From Opisthocomus hoazin (Eukaryota > Chordata > Aves > Opisthocomiformes > Opisthocomidae): a stretch of 64,000 nt of DNA. Made by a program: the position numbers and the translations under genes. How positions within the stretch are numbered: position 1 is the first letter of the stretch; every line of letters starts with the position of its first letter. Where the stretch lies: the NCBI RefSeq assembly GCF_030867145.1, contig NC_134454.1, positions 69,918,308 to 69,982,307 on the forward strand, in the 5' to 3' direction. Under the pieces are notes generated by a model. The model was not told where the DNA came from, made no database searches, and was given only the letters and a program-made list of their open reading frames with translations. Of this stretch, positions 12,801 to 49,546 are shown in pieces.

Positions 12801-13394
12801 GGCTACAGAACACTTGAAGTTAATTTTCAACAACCAAAAAATCAATTAGTTTTAAAAATATGAAAAAAATCAGGAGAAAGACAAGCAACTGAAACAAGAC
12901 CTAGCTTTTTCCGAAATAAGGAAAAGCTTGTTTATCATTTACACCACATGCAACAGAATAATTTATTTTACCTTTTCAGTGAAATGAACTTCCAAGATAT
13001 ATCTCAATTGCTCCAAAACTGATCTAACCAAATCAACACACCTGACTTGGTAATTATAGTTACATTTGTAGTAATACAGAATTTAAACATTTAATGTTCA
13101 ATCTAAGGGCATAAGCAAGCGAGGTTCATAGATATACAGTGTTGTCATAAGAGAAGTTCCTACCTTTATTATCAATTAAAAAAAATGTTTGTTGCTGCCC
13201 TTTACCTAAGCATTCTTTATTGATACACCTAAGATACACGTATCGACCGATACTCATTCATATGTGTCATTTACTATTAGAAACTAAGTCTTATTCTATC
13301 AAGTGTTGCATATGAAATTGTGTATAAACAGTGAGGTGTACCAGAAATACTTTATTCATGTCAGAAAACTAAAAGTATTTACATTACAATAAGG
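9861..13394. other. Intergenic region between SETD9 and MAP3K1
   Basis: Apart from one CR1 copy I see no supported feature. The longest open frame (11599-11988, plus) has no recognisable domain, splice context or codon bias, and I do not call it a gene. Confidence 0.55.
10405..10624 (+). mobile_element. CR1 LINE 3' fragment (intergenic)
   Basis: 5'-truncated CR1 copy in plus orientation. It carries GGTGGTGAAACACTGGAACAGG and CTTCCAACC, and ends in the avian CR1 tail with tandem TTCTATGA-type repeats. It lies upstream of SETD9. Confidence 0.93.
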
Positions 13395-15953
13395 ACGATA
13401 TTTGTTCAAAAACTTTTATTTACTATAAAGACAAAAAACACCAAAATAGGTACGCATTATACTATATAAAATTGGTTCAATGGGGTAAAAACTTTTAATT
13501 AAAATATCTTGATATATTTAAAATAACAAAGGATACAATGAAGCCAAATTTCTTAACCCAGAGATTCTGTAAAATTTGCTTGCACAGTAAGGTGCCAATA
13601 GAAGTTAGCCCTTAAGCCCTGGAAGTCTTAGGAATCAGTCACATAGCAAATATAATTTCATTGTGAAAGTGAACTTTGGTAGAAGAAACTCTATAGGACA
13701 CCTGAGGTAGTAGAAACTGGAATAAACAGCAGTAGACGTTATTTACAACTTAAGTACCAAATAACATTAAGAACACAAAAAAATAATTACACAATACAAT
13801 TTTCAGTCCAGCTTTGATCCAAAGAAAATAAGAATATTACATCACATCTGCATTTTAAACACACCACAATTACCAGCAAGCTGAGGGAAACGCAAGCAAA
13901 CTCAAACAAATGCATTTGGACAGCTAGAGGCAGTTTGAGTTTGAAATGTGGTAGGCATGGTGATCAAAAAGTAATACTGATTAGCTGAGGTTCATCAGTT
14001 TATACAGTTTACATTTCTGCCAGAAACAGTATTAATCTGACAACTGATCTTCCAGTACATGAATTGGCAAGAGTGCATCCTTTAAAGCTTGCACATAAGA
14101 AAGACTTGGAAACAATCTTAATAGAATGAGAAATTCTACAGTGATAAAAAAAAAAGTCAAGTACAAAACAGTTAGAGCTACCAAACTTCACATTTCGGTA
14201 TTATCTTTTTAACTCTTCAAAATCTGCCAATCTTCCAAAACAAAGGAATGTAAAATTTCCAAAAGAAACACATTCACAATTAATGATACTGCTTTTTTTA
14301 TTAGTATGAGCACTATCATTTCTGTAAACTTATCTTTAAGATGTTTTACTTCCAATTTGTATTGTACATTTTTAATGTACTATAGCTTATTTAGTGTGTC
14401 CTGAGTCTTTAAAAATAACCAATTCTATTTCAGTCCAACAATCCAACTGGCTTCTGAAGAGTTAAAATATCAACAGTATTTTTTTACAAATGGATTAAAC
14501 ACAATCAGTATTCGATTAAAAAAGATCCCCATTCTTAAAAAAAGCAAAAGAAAAGCTGCCATTTTCCTTCAGAATTACATGCATCAGAATCTAAAAACCT
14601 GCCTTTTAAATAATTTTTAAAACCTGTTTAAAAAAAACCACCTGCTAAGAACAGAAGTTTTGCACTACAGGTGAAGCTTTACTTCACATTTTACTTTATC
14701 TTGCTTTTCAAGTCCAAGTTTGTTTCTTGGACTTTATTTTGTTAAAATAAATACCTTTCTTATGGTAACATTTTTAAAATTTTCAAATTAAATTATCATT
14801 AATGGCTACAGTAAATAGATGATGTACGGCAGAAGGAAAACAGCAGGTAAAACTTCTTATCAGTAGAGTATGTGACCTCAGTTTTGTTACACACAGAGTA
14901 AGATTTGCTCATAGTTGGCACCTACTCCCACTGAAGTGCATGACAGTCTCCCATAATCTTTAATGGGAGCTGGGTTTGCGTCCTTTGACGTGAAACTTCT
15001 CTACACAATTTGCCAGAAGAAACTGCTATATGAAAAGAAGGCTCAACAACTTTTAGCATGATTCAGACTAAGTTGTTTTATGCAGAACAATCTTGTTTTT
15101 TCTGTTTTGTTTTTTAAATAACTATACTATCAGAGCCTTCAACACTGCCTTGTTGAAGGTGGCATTTTATTTTATTCCAGATTTCCAGCAAATTCGTTTT
15201 TAAAACTCTTGTGTCGGAAAGATGTTCCATGACACAGTTTGCATCTTCTTCTAAAGACTGTTTTAAACGATCACTTTCCCTGAAAGTTAAAAATACAATG
15301 AAAACAAACTATAATTTCAAAAGAAATTACACGGCCAGCAGTAAATGCACAGTGAATCACAACTGCCTGCTCGTACTTAAAGGAAGGCAAAATATTGATG
15401 GTTTGTTTTTTTTTTAAAAGTATCCATCAATGTTTGGATTTGTTACTCAGAGAACTTTGTATAACTAAACGGGACAGATACAGAACTTCCTTTTAACCAG
15501 TGCTGAAAACTGACTAATTGCAGAACCCTCTGCTTACATCTACACGATGTGAAATAAAACAGTGATTGCTATATTAAAATAGATCCTGAGCCCCTCAGCT
15601 GCTAATATTGCTGAAAAAGCGCTCCAAAAAAAATAAAAACGACTTATCTGCTAAATAATCATGCAGTTTTAAGGAAAAATGCTTTTGTGTTCACATAGAG
15701 CCCGATGTTTGAAAAGGCACAGTTTACAAGTCTCTGAACAAATTGTGAAGTGTTGCATACTGAGCTTAGGTACCAGATCTCGATTTGTCAATCACATACT
15801 TAGGTAAAGGTCCTCCACTGGCCCTAAGTCCATGATGTATCTATCATTAAGGCCAGCAGAATAATACAATTTGCTGTGCTTAACTGCACTGCAAGGCAGC
15901 TATTCTATATTCAGTAGCATCTTCTTCAGTATATCAGCCTTATACATAAGTAG
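13395..15953 (-). other. MAP3K1: MAP3K1 3' untranslated region (candidate)
   Basis: AT-rich region following the MAP3K1 stop. Several AATAAA signals occur on the minus strand; one at 13415-13420 would give a UTR of about 2.5 kb, similar to the mammalian gene. Nearer signals (for example near 15170, 14715 and 14300) and farther ones (near 12590) are possible alternative ends. No coding frame is supported. Confidence 0.45.
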
Positions 15954-38430
<22,477 letters not shown>

Positions 38431-41400
38431 TTAAGCTTTGTGCCATCTCATTCTCCCTCTCCTTACAACGCAGCTGCTAAAACACGACTTCCAACTGGCT
38501 GCAGCAAGCCTTTGAAGAGTTATGGCTAATTTGCTAGTCTGCCATGTGCAGCATAGCTGTTTTGAGGGCTATTTCTTTAAAACGTGTGTACTTCCTGTAA
38601 CACTGGACAGCCAAAAAAAGAAAGGCCTTGTCAAATATTAAACCAATACAAAAACTACCCTGCGTCATGACATTCACCAAAGGTTTCACAGGTGTTGTGA
38701 TGGTTCACGCGTTCCTTGGTAATTCAAAGCTTACAATCTCTGTTTTAAAACAATTTACAAAACGAATATCAATTAATGGTGAAAATTTTCTATCTTCATA
38801 GGATGCACAAGCATGAAACTATGTATGTACTACCTCTTCCTACACATGAACTCTTCCTCAAAAAAGAAGCTTGTAAACTAATACACAGTAAATATGTTTA
38901 AACTAGACACAGAAGTTAACGAAAGTAAGGCTAGTGGCCTTGAGAGTTGCTTTCTGAGTGACTGATGACTCAAAAGCTCTTCAAGTCAGCTACAGTTATA
39001 GCAAAATTCACAGCAAGTTCCTATCTGTAAAATGAAACTGTAATCCATCTGGGCTTGTACTTTATTTACCTACAGCAAAGTAGTTGCTTGTGATTGCTGG
39101 CAACAACAAAAAAGCAAAAAATATTGTCAGACCCCAAAAAACAAATATGAACAGTCTGGAAGATTTCCTGATTCTGTTGAGCTATCTGTTAAGTCACCAC
39201 GCAACCCACATTCTTAAGCAGCAGCACATGATCCCCACCCATATTCTTGAAGTTAGCTGTCTTTAAAAACAAGCAAGTTCATTAAGCTAATGAAATTTTA
39301 CTTGAAAAACAAAATCACAACTGAAAGTGGAAGATGAGGTTACATGATAATTAGGTTACAACCGCTGCTTTCATGTCTGCAGTCTTCAGCTTCTGAAACC
39401 TTTAGCTATGCAGTTAAAACTACATTTATGTAATGTATGATGACCTACAACATATTCCCTGTAACATTCATTGCAATAGGATGGTATTAAAATTACAATT
39501 CCTATCTTCACCAGCAATGTATTACTAAGGTTCATTTATCACACACCCCTACTTAGAAAAATGAATAGTTTTATCTGATCAGAAGGAGTACTCCTGTTAT
39601 TTTTCCCCCCCTCTCATTGTAGAGACAAAGGAAGCAAAGTATTCCGAGGCAGGAAATAACTCTTCCTGTTCAGTGCTCAAATGTAATACGCAGATGGATA
39701 CTGTAAAGAAAATACAATTTCTTTCAAGCAACATCAAAGCTTACTGTTAATAACCAATTTTAGATGCTCAGAACTGTGTCTAGCAATTAAATACTTTAAA
39801 ATGTTTATAAATAGAAACACTATCTACCTAAGGATGTTTTTTTCAGAGGTTAAGCATTAATGCTTGCTTAACTTCAAAACTAATGCAACTGACATAAAAA
39901 TTATTTTTGTTCCAGCGTTCAATTCCACATTATTGCTTTCTGGAAACAGAGACAAAAAATTTAGTGAGAATTCATGAAAAGCAAAGATATTGTAGCAGCG
40001 GGTAGAGTCCAAATGGAGAACGTGCCTTAAGGTTTAAAACAGCAGAAAAACTGTTGTATAAGAAGAGTCACATTTATATTCTCTCCTCAGTCAAAAAAGT
40101 CAGTTCAAAGACAAAAATCTTTGCACAAGAACAGTACCGCTCCAAAATAATATAGGTGCAAGTTAAAAATACAGTTACTCTGGTTTTTATATTAGTTATT
40201 TCATAGCATGAATTATCTCAGTTGGACGAATACTTTGTACACAAGACAGAAAACACATCCCATCAGGGAAAGAATGACACAGTATTTCATTTGTTCATAT
40301 AACCATGATTAACTTCCCAACTGATATAAAAAAGTCTTTTAGAGGCCTTTGGACTTGAATTCAGGAACAATGTAATACAACAGTGGAGGCTTCACAATCT
40401 CTGTTTGTTCTCTAAAAAGCAGAAGCAACTATCTTCCTCCCATGTGACAGCTAAACCAATCTACTCTCGCCTGCACAAAGAACTCTTGTGCTTTTCCTCC
40501 ACGCAGGTGGGAAAGGCCAACCAAGCCTGAAAGCTTTTACTTAGTAAACTATAGTTACCTTTTCACAGAATTTAAGTATTATGTGCATTTTTACAGAACA
40601 CAGTTTCTGAAGTGCTCAAGAGAATTTCATATTTTAACTCAAGCTTGGCTAAAATATTTATTAAATATTCTTATACTGTTGGGTCTGTAGAATAAAAATA
40701 TTTTTCCTGTGACTGCACAATGCTCCTGCATACTGCAGGATGTCCTCATTTTGTGGCGCTGAAGCTGCAGGGGTTTTCTTATTGTTCTTATTATGTTTTT
40801 AACCTAAAGCAAACCCCCTCATATATTCCAGGCAAGCTGAAGTTTTCCTACATGACAATGGCTAGGTCACCAGTCTCCATATCGCTCTACCTCAGCACAA
40901 AATCAAAATAATAAATCCAGAGCATATTCCACCGAGGACTTGAACCTGCAGGGTACAGAGCATTCTCATCTTCATACAGCAAAACCTACTCATGAGTCAC
41001 AGTAACGATGTGCTTAAGTGACTGCCAGGTGGTGCTTTATTTGAACAGCAGTGACAAAGCTAAGGAGCAGACCAAAAAACAAACCTCGGAGAACATGCCA
41101 GTTTGGACCAGGGAGCCTGGCATTTCTCAGCAGCCCACCCCTCTGCTTCATCATGAAGCAAAGATTTTGCTCTTAAATGTTTCAGCTTTTCAGGAATCAA
41201 GCAAAAAAAAGATTAGGCTTTTTTCCAGATAAATTTTAACTCTTAAAACTTTGCCATCCCCACCCCCCCAAACAATGGCAGCATAAAGGATCTTTTAAAT
41301 TATTTTTATTAGTAGTTTTAAATCAACAGACATCAGCTCCTGTACTGTTAGCGAAGAAATTCCAAATAAATTGATCCAAATTGTAATTCTGAAGCACTGA

Positions 41401-41520
41401 GCAAGCCTAAGAGTATGACTACAACCACTTTTTAATGCCTAAACTCAGTGGTCTGCACATTAATAACTACATTATTCACTTCGGATTATTTGCTTCACAG
41501 TCTATGAAACTAAATACAAT

Positions 41521-41563
41521 AAGATTAATGTACGGCATACAGTAAGATTAATGTATGGCACGG
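41521..41563. repeat. 23-bp direct duplication
   Basis: AAGATTAATGTACGGCATAC and its neighbour three bases on (AAGATTAATGTATGGCAC) form two imperfect tandem copies with a 23-base period. Confidence 0.7.
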
Positions 41564-42120
41564 AAACAGCCTATTGCAACATCTTGTGCAACAGAGGAAG
41601 CAAAACACTGTCCTTTGTTTCTGTGTCTTAATTTTGAAGACTTGCGAACAGTAACTGGAGTGTTAGATTATTAGTAACTTGCTCTCTATGGATCAATGAT
41701 TCAATGTTTTAAAGCAAGGCATGCAATACATGTGTTATTTAGCAAACTACTGTGAAATACGCAAGCAAGATTTGCTTCTGAATAGCTCAGCAAATTTAAT
41801 ATTAATTATCTGCAAGTATTTTTCTTACAAAGGGCATATAATGGTATGCGAAAGCTGAATTGTAGCTCCAATTCATTTTCCTGTGCTTTTAACTGTTTCT
41901 AAACATTAAGATGTCTTGGCTTCCCTGCTATTTTATTTGTGCAAACAGCTTTATCCAGTAGCCACACTGGACCAGATTTTATTAGCAGCAGGAAAACAGG
42001 AAAAAGGCAAGTTCAGGAAAGAGTCAGTTCACCAAGAGAAGGGAAGCTCTGTCTGCTATCCACAAATACCCAATCACGGGGAGAAAAAAAAAAAGTTATT
42101 AGCTACTACGAGGGGTTTGT

Positions 42121-42210
42121 TCTGGTTTTGTTTTTTTGTTGTTGTTGTTGTTTTGGGTTTTTTGGGGTTGTTTTTTGTGGGGGTTTTTTTGGGGTTTTTT
42201 TTTTTTTTCC
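42121..42210 (+). repeat. G/T-rich simple tract
   Basis: About 90 bases almost wholly of T and G, with a GTT-type repeat followed by four G runs (3-5 G each) separated by T-rich spacers. It can form a G-quadruplex on the plus strand, the non-template strand's complement for MAP3K1. Confidence 0.8.
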
Positions 42211-45200
42211 ACATTTGTCTGAAGCAAGTTAGCAGAGGTAGCTTGCATATCAACAGTGGTCAAACTATGGGGAACCACAGAAAACATCCATGAACAAAAC
42301 TGGTCACACCGCAGCTCTATCAGAACAATCAACGCATTTAACAACAGGTTGTGAGGAGAAGAGGCTGAGGTTTGATGGAAAAGCACTGAATGAGAAGGAA
42401 CAAATATGGAAGAAATTACATATCCTGCTCTGTGCAAGTGCCACATATGGTCATAACCAACATAGGGGGCGAGCTTAGATGGGATGTATTGAGCTCATTT
42501 TGGTGACCTTAAGCAAGAATTAAGAATATGGGCATCCAGCTACCTGCAACCCAAGCCTCAACAGGTCCCAAACACACTGGGATAGTCAGCTGGAGCAGTG
42601 CTCAGTGTGGGGAGCAGGGACAAAAGGGTTAGCCATTCCCTGGACTGAGAAGGTCAGCTATTGGTGTTTTAGATAACTTCTTGCCACTAACAGCTCCAGT
42701 AGTGCTCGTAGTTTCATTTTTGCCGTGAAGTGTTTTTAATGACATGAAGATCAGGTAGAACTCCAGATCAAGATGGGCAAACCACGATCTGTCCTCCTGT
42801 CAGTCTCCCATTCCTTCTCCCCCTGATCCACTACTGCTGGCATCTATCATCTAACCATTTGTGTCCATCCTAACAAAGCAATAGATCAGGTATGCCACAT
42901 TCTATTAAAATTAAAAACTTAACAAGGAACATTCTCAACGTGGTACTAAACTGCCACTTACAGACAGCACTGAACACAGTACTTCATAGAGACTAATGAA
43001 TCTGTCTTTCTGAAACAGTTACAGGGATATTAGCCGAATGTTATGCAAGTGTGTAATTAAGTTCCATTCTTCCGTTAGAGTACCTAACAAACACAAAGGG
43101 GAAAACAATCACCATATTTCTTTTTTCTAGCTGACTTAGCTTCTCCAATAGCTCTTCACCATCTTCCCTTCAGAATAAAACAGGTTCTTTTCATCTGGCC
43201 AACACACCATCCACTGAGGCTCACAAGGAGTATCTACCGAGTGGTACTCTACATCCACTGCTCGTCTTTCACTCACATTAAAAAATTGCCACTTTCTTAT
43301 GTAATTTAGATGAATGCATTCTGCATTGGAAGCACCCTTCTATTTACCTCAAATGAGCTTGTATCTTCTACATTCATTTTGAAACATGCTTTTAAAAGTA
43401 TAAATACATTTATATGTTATAAAAATACAGAAAGCACGTAAATGATACCCACGAGTAATGAAACAGAGAAACATAACATCCAGCAGGTTCCTGTGGAACC
43501 TCTGCTGCCCTGGGGATCCCAGGCTGCACTGTGAGAGCCCCTGTTGCAAAACACCACCAGGTGACAGCCACTGCATCTTGACATGAAAGTAGTTTTAGAA
43601 GCTAAAACATCTCCCATTTCTTTCAACACTGTTCAGTAAAAGGGAAACAAACCTGTACAGAATGTCAAAACACGAAAGAAAAATCATTCTGTTATTTGCA
43701 TCAAACGAGAGCTACTGAGCCTACACCTCTACTAGTTTGATAATAATCATTATTTAGTCCCAGTTTGATAAATCCCTTGCTTTTTCTCCCTGTAAAGTCA
43801 TTTTATTAAGCATCTCTCCTGGAGACTGGTATGTCAAAAAGTGCATTTGTCAAAAAGAATATTTCACTGCTAACGGGACAATATTCACAACCAAAGCTCT
43901 AACTCCACAGACTAAGCCATCACCTTCAATGGAACCTCAGAGGCCCTGGACAAGAAGTATCATCCCCTTGGTGATACAGGCTCAAATCTCTGACAATGGA
44001 TGCCTCCAGTTACAGAAGTAAAATACCTGTCTGGATTTTCTAGCTCCTATGAAGTAAAATCCACCTACTTGAAATATGCAAAACATTGATTGGATTGCTT
44101 GCTCTGAAGCCACCTACCCATGCTTTGAGACTTTGGCACTATTCAGCAGCTGCTGAAAATAAGTCCTCTCACAAAACAAGGCAAGAAATATCTGCCTCTG
44201 CAAGAGATGCTTGCTGCAAAGCTAATGAAATGGGCTTCTCTCTTCTGTATATTTCCTAAAAAGGTTAGCAGTCGTCTAAAAAGTATTGCAAAAGCTCCTA
44301 GGGCTCTGTAACCCTCCTGCTGTTATTTAGTCTCCCCATACCAACTCAGATGCATCAAGGTATACACATGCTGTGGTACTCTCAAGATGCAAACTTAGCA
44401 GGTACATTACACGATCTCTCACACTCCCCATTTCCATACTAAAAGGTTTGCAGAGGGAATCTAGTATTTTATCTCTACAAAACCAAAAGTTTATGCCATT
44501 ACTGAGCAGAGTTTCTAGAAATTACAGGAAGTAGACAACTTATACTGATATATGAGACCCAAAGCTACTAAAAATTGTGCAGCTTAATTGTTTTCATAAT
44601 TTTATGTGTTTGCACTAATGTATCTGAAGTGTGATAATACAGCTTGGACAACAATTTGTAAATTTATTACTGTATGACAAACTTCAGTATCCCAACAGAG
44701 AAAAGAATGCAGTAGGCCCAGTTCACAACACGGCAGCTGAAAAGAATACACAAGTCCTAGCCCCAACCTGGTGCAACATACCACTGGGCCTTACTCTAAG
44801 AACAGAGTTAATGCCATTAAAAAAAAAAAAAAAAAAGATTCGAATGTAAGTGCTCACTGACAGTCAACCATGTGATTAGTTCATCTGCACCAGGCTACAG
44901 GATCTCAAGCGCAGGTGTTGGGGATTTTCTTTCCCCCAGGTTGGCCCAATAGAGCCCTCCTCTATTTCTTGCTGATGTATAAGATCAAGATTTTACTTGG
45001 TCATATATTACCTAAGTCAACTGCCCTTTTAACAGAATAAAATTCTTCACTTGTAGTATGCAGTTTGTGCCAAACTGAACTTTGGACTCAGAATCCTTAA
45101 GCCTGTCACACCCCAAAACAAGAGTATGAGGTGAAATGCAACTGGCTGAGATGTAGCAAGCATCAGGTCAGAACAGATACGGTCCTTGTTTGTGTGAAAG

Positions 45201-45771
45201 TTTGAAGCCGTGAACAGAAAGATGCGATTAGAAGTATGACAAAACCCAAAACAGAAGTCCTAAAACAAAGTTCTCGTTGCAGATTATTTTTATATGTCCA
45301 TATATTTAGCATATGAGAACTTTCATATTGTTTTGAGTGAAGCGTCTGCCCTACATTTAAACACGAAATTGCTCACTGCATACTGGACGACTGTCAGAGC
45401 AGAGTAAAATGTCTCCACACATAATCCACAGGATAAAGACTTTCTTAGACAATTTAACTCCCCTATCCCCAACAGAGAAGAACAGCAGATATTATATACA
45501 AAAAAAATTCCTTTGAATCAGCTTAAGATAATAGGGATAAGCAGATAGAATCGTGCATACGTTCCCCACCTCCTATTAGAATGGTGGAAACAAGCTAGCA
45601 TACAAATAACTTGGACAGGATGAGCTATGTAGATTTTCAAAAGCTAAAACCTACTAAATATCTGGAGGCATTGTAAGAAAGAAAGGGAATTTAGACCATT
45701 CTGGCACTGTTCAAAACAGCAGAATTATCAGCAGATACCAAGTGTTCAAAGACTGCTGCTAGCAGAGTTCG

Positions 45772-45792
45772 AAGAGTGCTGCTAGCACTCTT
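45772..45792. repeat. 9-bp perfect inverted repeat
   Basis: AAGAGTGCT and AGCACTCTT separated by three bases. A related half-copy lies just upstream (GCTGCTAGCAGAG). Confidence 0.7.
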
Positions 45793-46221
45793 AAAGTGCT
45801 CTCAGCAAAAGATGATCATAAAAATAAATGACATAAAGCAAATCAAAAAAATAAAGGCTTATAAACATGTTATTTCTAGCAAAGAAACATAATAAACTCT
45901 GCAATTTTTAAGTCTTAATGACTGGTTAGGCAGTAAATGGTATGCAAGGCAAACGGAGAACCCCACTCACTCTTTTCAAAACAGCTAAGTCTTTCAACGA
46001 TTTAAAGCTAAATTTGAAGTGTTATAAAACCCAGCAATCTCTGGCCTTACAGGAGGAGACCGAGACCCAGAAAGATGTTTTACAGGTTCACTTCTTTTCT
46101 GAAGAACAATTTGACTGCCATGCTTCCCTGACAAAACCCATTATTTCTCACCAGGGTTATATTTGTGTCTTAGCATACACTGCTGACAATTATAAGAAAT
46201 TTTTATTGTCATCTACTAGTT

Positions 46222-46247
46222 GTAGGAGTAGTAGTAGTAGTAGTAGT
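46222..46247. repeat. (GTA)n microsatellite
   Basis: About eight triplets of GTA/TAG type, nearly perfect. Confidence 0.85.
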
Positions 46248-48765
46248 CTGGTTTTGTTATTTGGTACCAATCCTTTAAGCTTTTGCTCTACTTAGTTTTT
46301 TCTTCTCTTTTCATTATTCTTGTCCATACATCTGAATTTCTCTGGGAATTAATATCACTAATATGATTTCTTATGATATAAGCTGTACTAAATAAGCACT
46401 AAATCTTGCTAAAGAGGTAACTGCCTTGCTCACTGACACTTTGAGACCCATTCAAAACTTCCTTGTTCTGTGAAGACTCATATGCTGAACTTTGCTCCAA
46501 TAGCTGAATACCACTGAACATTTCCACATAGATTTCTGGCTCTGCAAGAAAAAGCTTTCCTGGGGTGCAGAAATAAAATAAAAAACACCTTGCAAGCCTA
46601 TTTTGAGTAACTGCTAGGTGAAGAAATACAACCCTACAGCAGAAATATAACCCTATGGCAACATACTAGAACCCTCCACCCACTTACAGCAGATCCATAG
46701 TCGACAGCGTATTTTCTATCAGCAGAAAGCTGAAGGCAAACTGGCTCTCACCATGAAGACCCAGACTTAGGCTCTTCAGTTCCTCATGCACACAACATCC
46801 TTGCATGTACACACGAGTGCCCTGTGCTGTACAGGGAGAGCACTGTCTCCCTCTGCAACAAGGAGACCTTTTGGTGATATCTGTCAAATAATCTAGCCAC
46901 AGGCCAGGCATACAGTAACTACACCCACCTTAACAATAGCAGCTACTATTACAGATGTTTATTTTTGTAAGATAACATGCTAGTATGACAGAAAAAATCA
47001 CAGGAAAAGGTATTCAAAACTTCTGCAAGCTTATGGCTGAAAATGGTTACAGTTTCAGAAACTCCTATTTCGGCTTCTTTAAAATCCATGGTACAAAGAG
47101 AAAATAAGTGCAGAAGTCTTATCTGACAAGGAGGGGAGTATTTAATGAAGTAATTTAAAAAATAAAATAAATTAAAAAATAAAAATAAAAACAAATCAAT
47201 AGTAGTTAAGCAAGCAATAAACACACACACACACACCCTGCTTAATAACCAAACAGGTCTGTGATAACGAAGTAAGGAAGCCAATTACAGGACAGCAAGT
47301 GTATGGACTACTCCTTAAAAAAAAAAATGTATCATTACTCCTTATCATCCTCAACGTATTCCTGACTGAGATTTTATTTAAAAACTTTGCTGCATTCATA
47401 TCTCACTTATAACTATGTACTTAAGTTCTTAATTCATAGTAATGCATACTTCTTTCGAAGTGTAGTTCTTGATACTAACTACAAATTACATACTATCAGA
47501 ATATAAATGCAGTGAGCTCACATCTCTTTGATATAGGCTTGGATAAAGGAAAAGGGGCATCTTCAGTATCAACAAAAAATTGCACGATGCATTCACGTAG
47601 CACTGTGAAAGCAGAACACTACAGAGGCATCACTTTACAAGAGCTCCAGCTGGTCACGTGTGATTTGAGGAAGGACACAATGTTCCATGTGAAAAGAATT
47701 TGATCAGAAGGCTTTGCATTTGTGTTTCAGTTTAGTCATTCTCTCCCAGGCTCCTAGGCACGATATATTCTCTTGTAAGCAAGTACCTGTGAAAACACCG
47801 TTTCACAAACCATGGGCATCATGCCATAAAAAGATAAAAATAACGTTGCATATATGTGAAAGATGCATGAGCACGAAATTATATAGATGGATATCACATG
47901 TACGCAAAACATGCTGCTATGTGAAAGGGAATAGTCTAACTTCAAGACATAGTGTGCAACATCAGCTAGAAGCAGTAATAAGCATTTATACACTATTTGA
48001 GGAAGGATGTAAGAACTAAGAGCCATTGGGTCAGATAGATATAGTTCTTCCTATCCATGAAACAGTCTTAATAAATCAAACAAGCAAAATTAATTTATTT
48101 TCATCTAGTGAGATGTATGTGGTGCTATTAAGTCCACGTTAATGAAAGAGTAGCAGTGTTTGACATAAAGTGCAAAGTCTTGGTTTAAAGAGACACTGGT
48201 AGTGAGTGAAAATGCCTTCATTACCTTCAGATTTTAGTTAGGACACCAACTTCCAGTGGACTACTGCTAACCTTCAGCAGGTTTTCTGGATCATCAAGCA
48301 GTTTGTCATCCCTCTCCTTACTAAAACCAGTGCTCAGTATGTACAGCTCTATATGACAGCTCCCTGCATCCCACTCTGACCACACTCCTGAGTTCTCTAG
48401 ACCAATGGCTTCAGTAATCATTACAGGCAAAATAGTAAGTAAAAAATCAAATTAAAAAAAAGCAAACCTACACTTCCTGCAAAAAGTCATTAGATAACAT
48501 TCTGAATTCAAATCAAGTAAATGCTATGGGGGAGCTGAAGGTGGTGCCTTCACTTCTGCTTTTCAGCACTCTACCAGAAAATGCTTTGGCTACTTCTCAT
48601 TTCTTGCATTTATTTTTGAAACTATACAGCAATTTTTGACTCAAGGACAGCACTGTTTAGGATTTCCATGCTTCCTAGCTACAAGAAATATTTTCGTTTC
48701 ATCAAGATTGTGTAAAGTGACTGTTTTGTAAAAGAAATGTAAAATATCATCACTGTACTGATTAC

Positions 48766-48770
48766 ACCAC
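48766..48770 (+). repeat. Target site duplication, left of solo LTR
   Basis: ACCAC here and ACCAT at 50236-50240: a 5-base duplication with one difference, flanking the TG...CA ends of the LTR. Confidence 0.6.
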
Positions 48771-49079
48771 TGTACTGGGTTTGTGTAACAAGGTTTTGGT
48801 GGGGGGAGGGGGGGGCGCTACAGGGTTGGTTTCTGTGAGAAGCTGCCAGAAGCTTCCCCCATGTCCGACAGAGCCAATGCCAGCTGGCTCCAGCATGGAC
48901 TCACCGCTGGCCAGAGCCAAGCCCATTAACAACAGTGGTAGCACCTCTGGGATAAGATAGTTAAGAAGGGAAGAAAACCCCATCTGTGCACGGCAGCCAG
49001 AAGAGAGGAGTGAAAACATGCAAGAGAAACAACTCTGCAGACACCAAGGTCACTGAAGAAGGTGGGAGGGAGGTTCTCC

Positions 49080-49440
49080 AGGCACCGGAGCAGGTATTTT
49101 TCCTCTGCAGCCTGTGGAGAAGACCATGGTGAGGCAGGTGGTCCCCCTGCAGCCCATGGAGGTCCACAGAGGAGCAGATCTCCACCTGCAGCGCATGGAG
49201 AACCCCACACCAAAGCAGGTGGATGTCTGAAGGAGGCAGTGACCCTGTGTGGAGCCCATGCTGGAGCAGGTTCCTGCCAGGACCTGTGGACCCATGGAGA
49301 GAGAGAACCCCCCCCGGGAGCAGTTGGTGAAGGACTGCACCCCGTGGGAAGGACTCATGTTGGGAAAGTTCGTGGAGGACTGTCTCCTGCGGGAGGGACC
49401 CCACGCTGGAGCAGGGGCAGAGTGTGAGGAGTCCTCTCCC
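49080..49440 (+). repeat. Imperfect internal repeats in solo LTR U3
   Basis: Several degenerate units sharing GCCCATGGAGGTCC-like and GGAGCAGGTTCCTGCC-like cores. They create long chance open frames on both strands (for example 48961-49494 minus) that are not genes. Confidence 0.6.
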
Positions 49441-49546
49441 TGAGGAGGAAGGGGCAGCATAGACATCGTGTGATGAACTGACTGCAACCCCCATTCTCCA
49501 TCCCCCCCTTCTGCTCAGGGGGAGGGGGGAGAGAAAATCAGGAGTG

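Noticed and set aside
48961-49494. Long overlapping ORFs on both strands (up to 177 codons)
   Set aside because: They lie in the repetitive GC-rich U3 part of a solo LTR and reflect its composition, not a protein.
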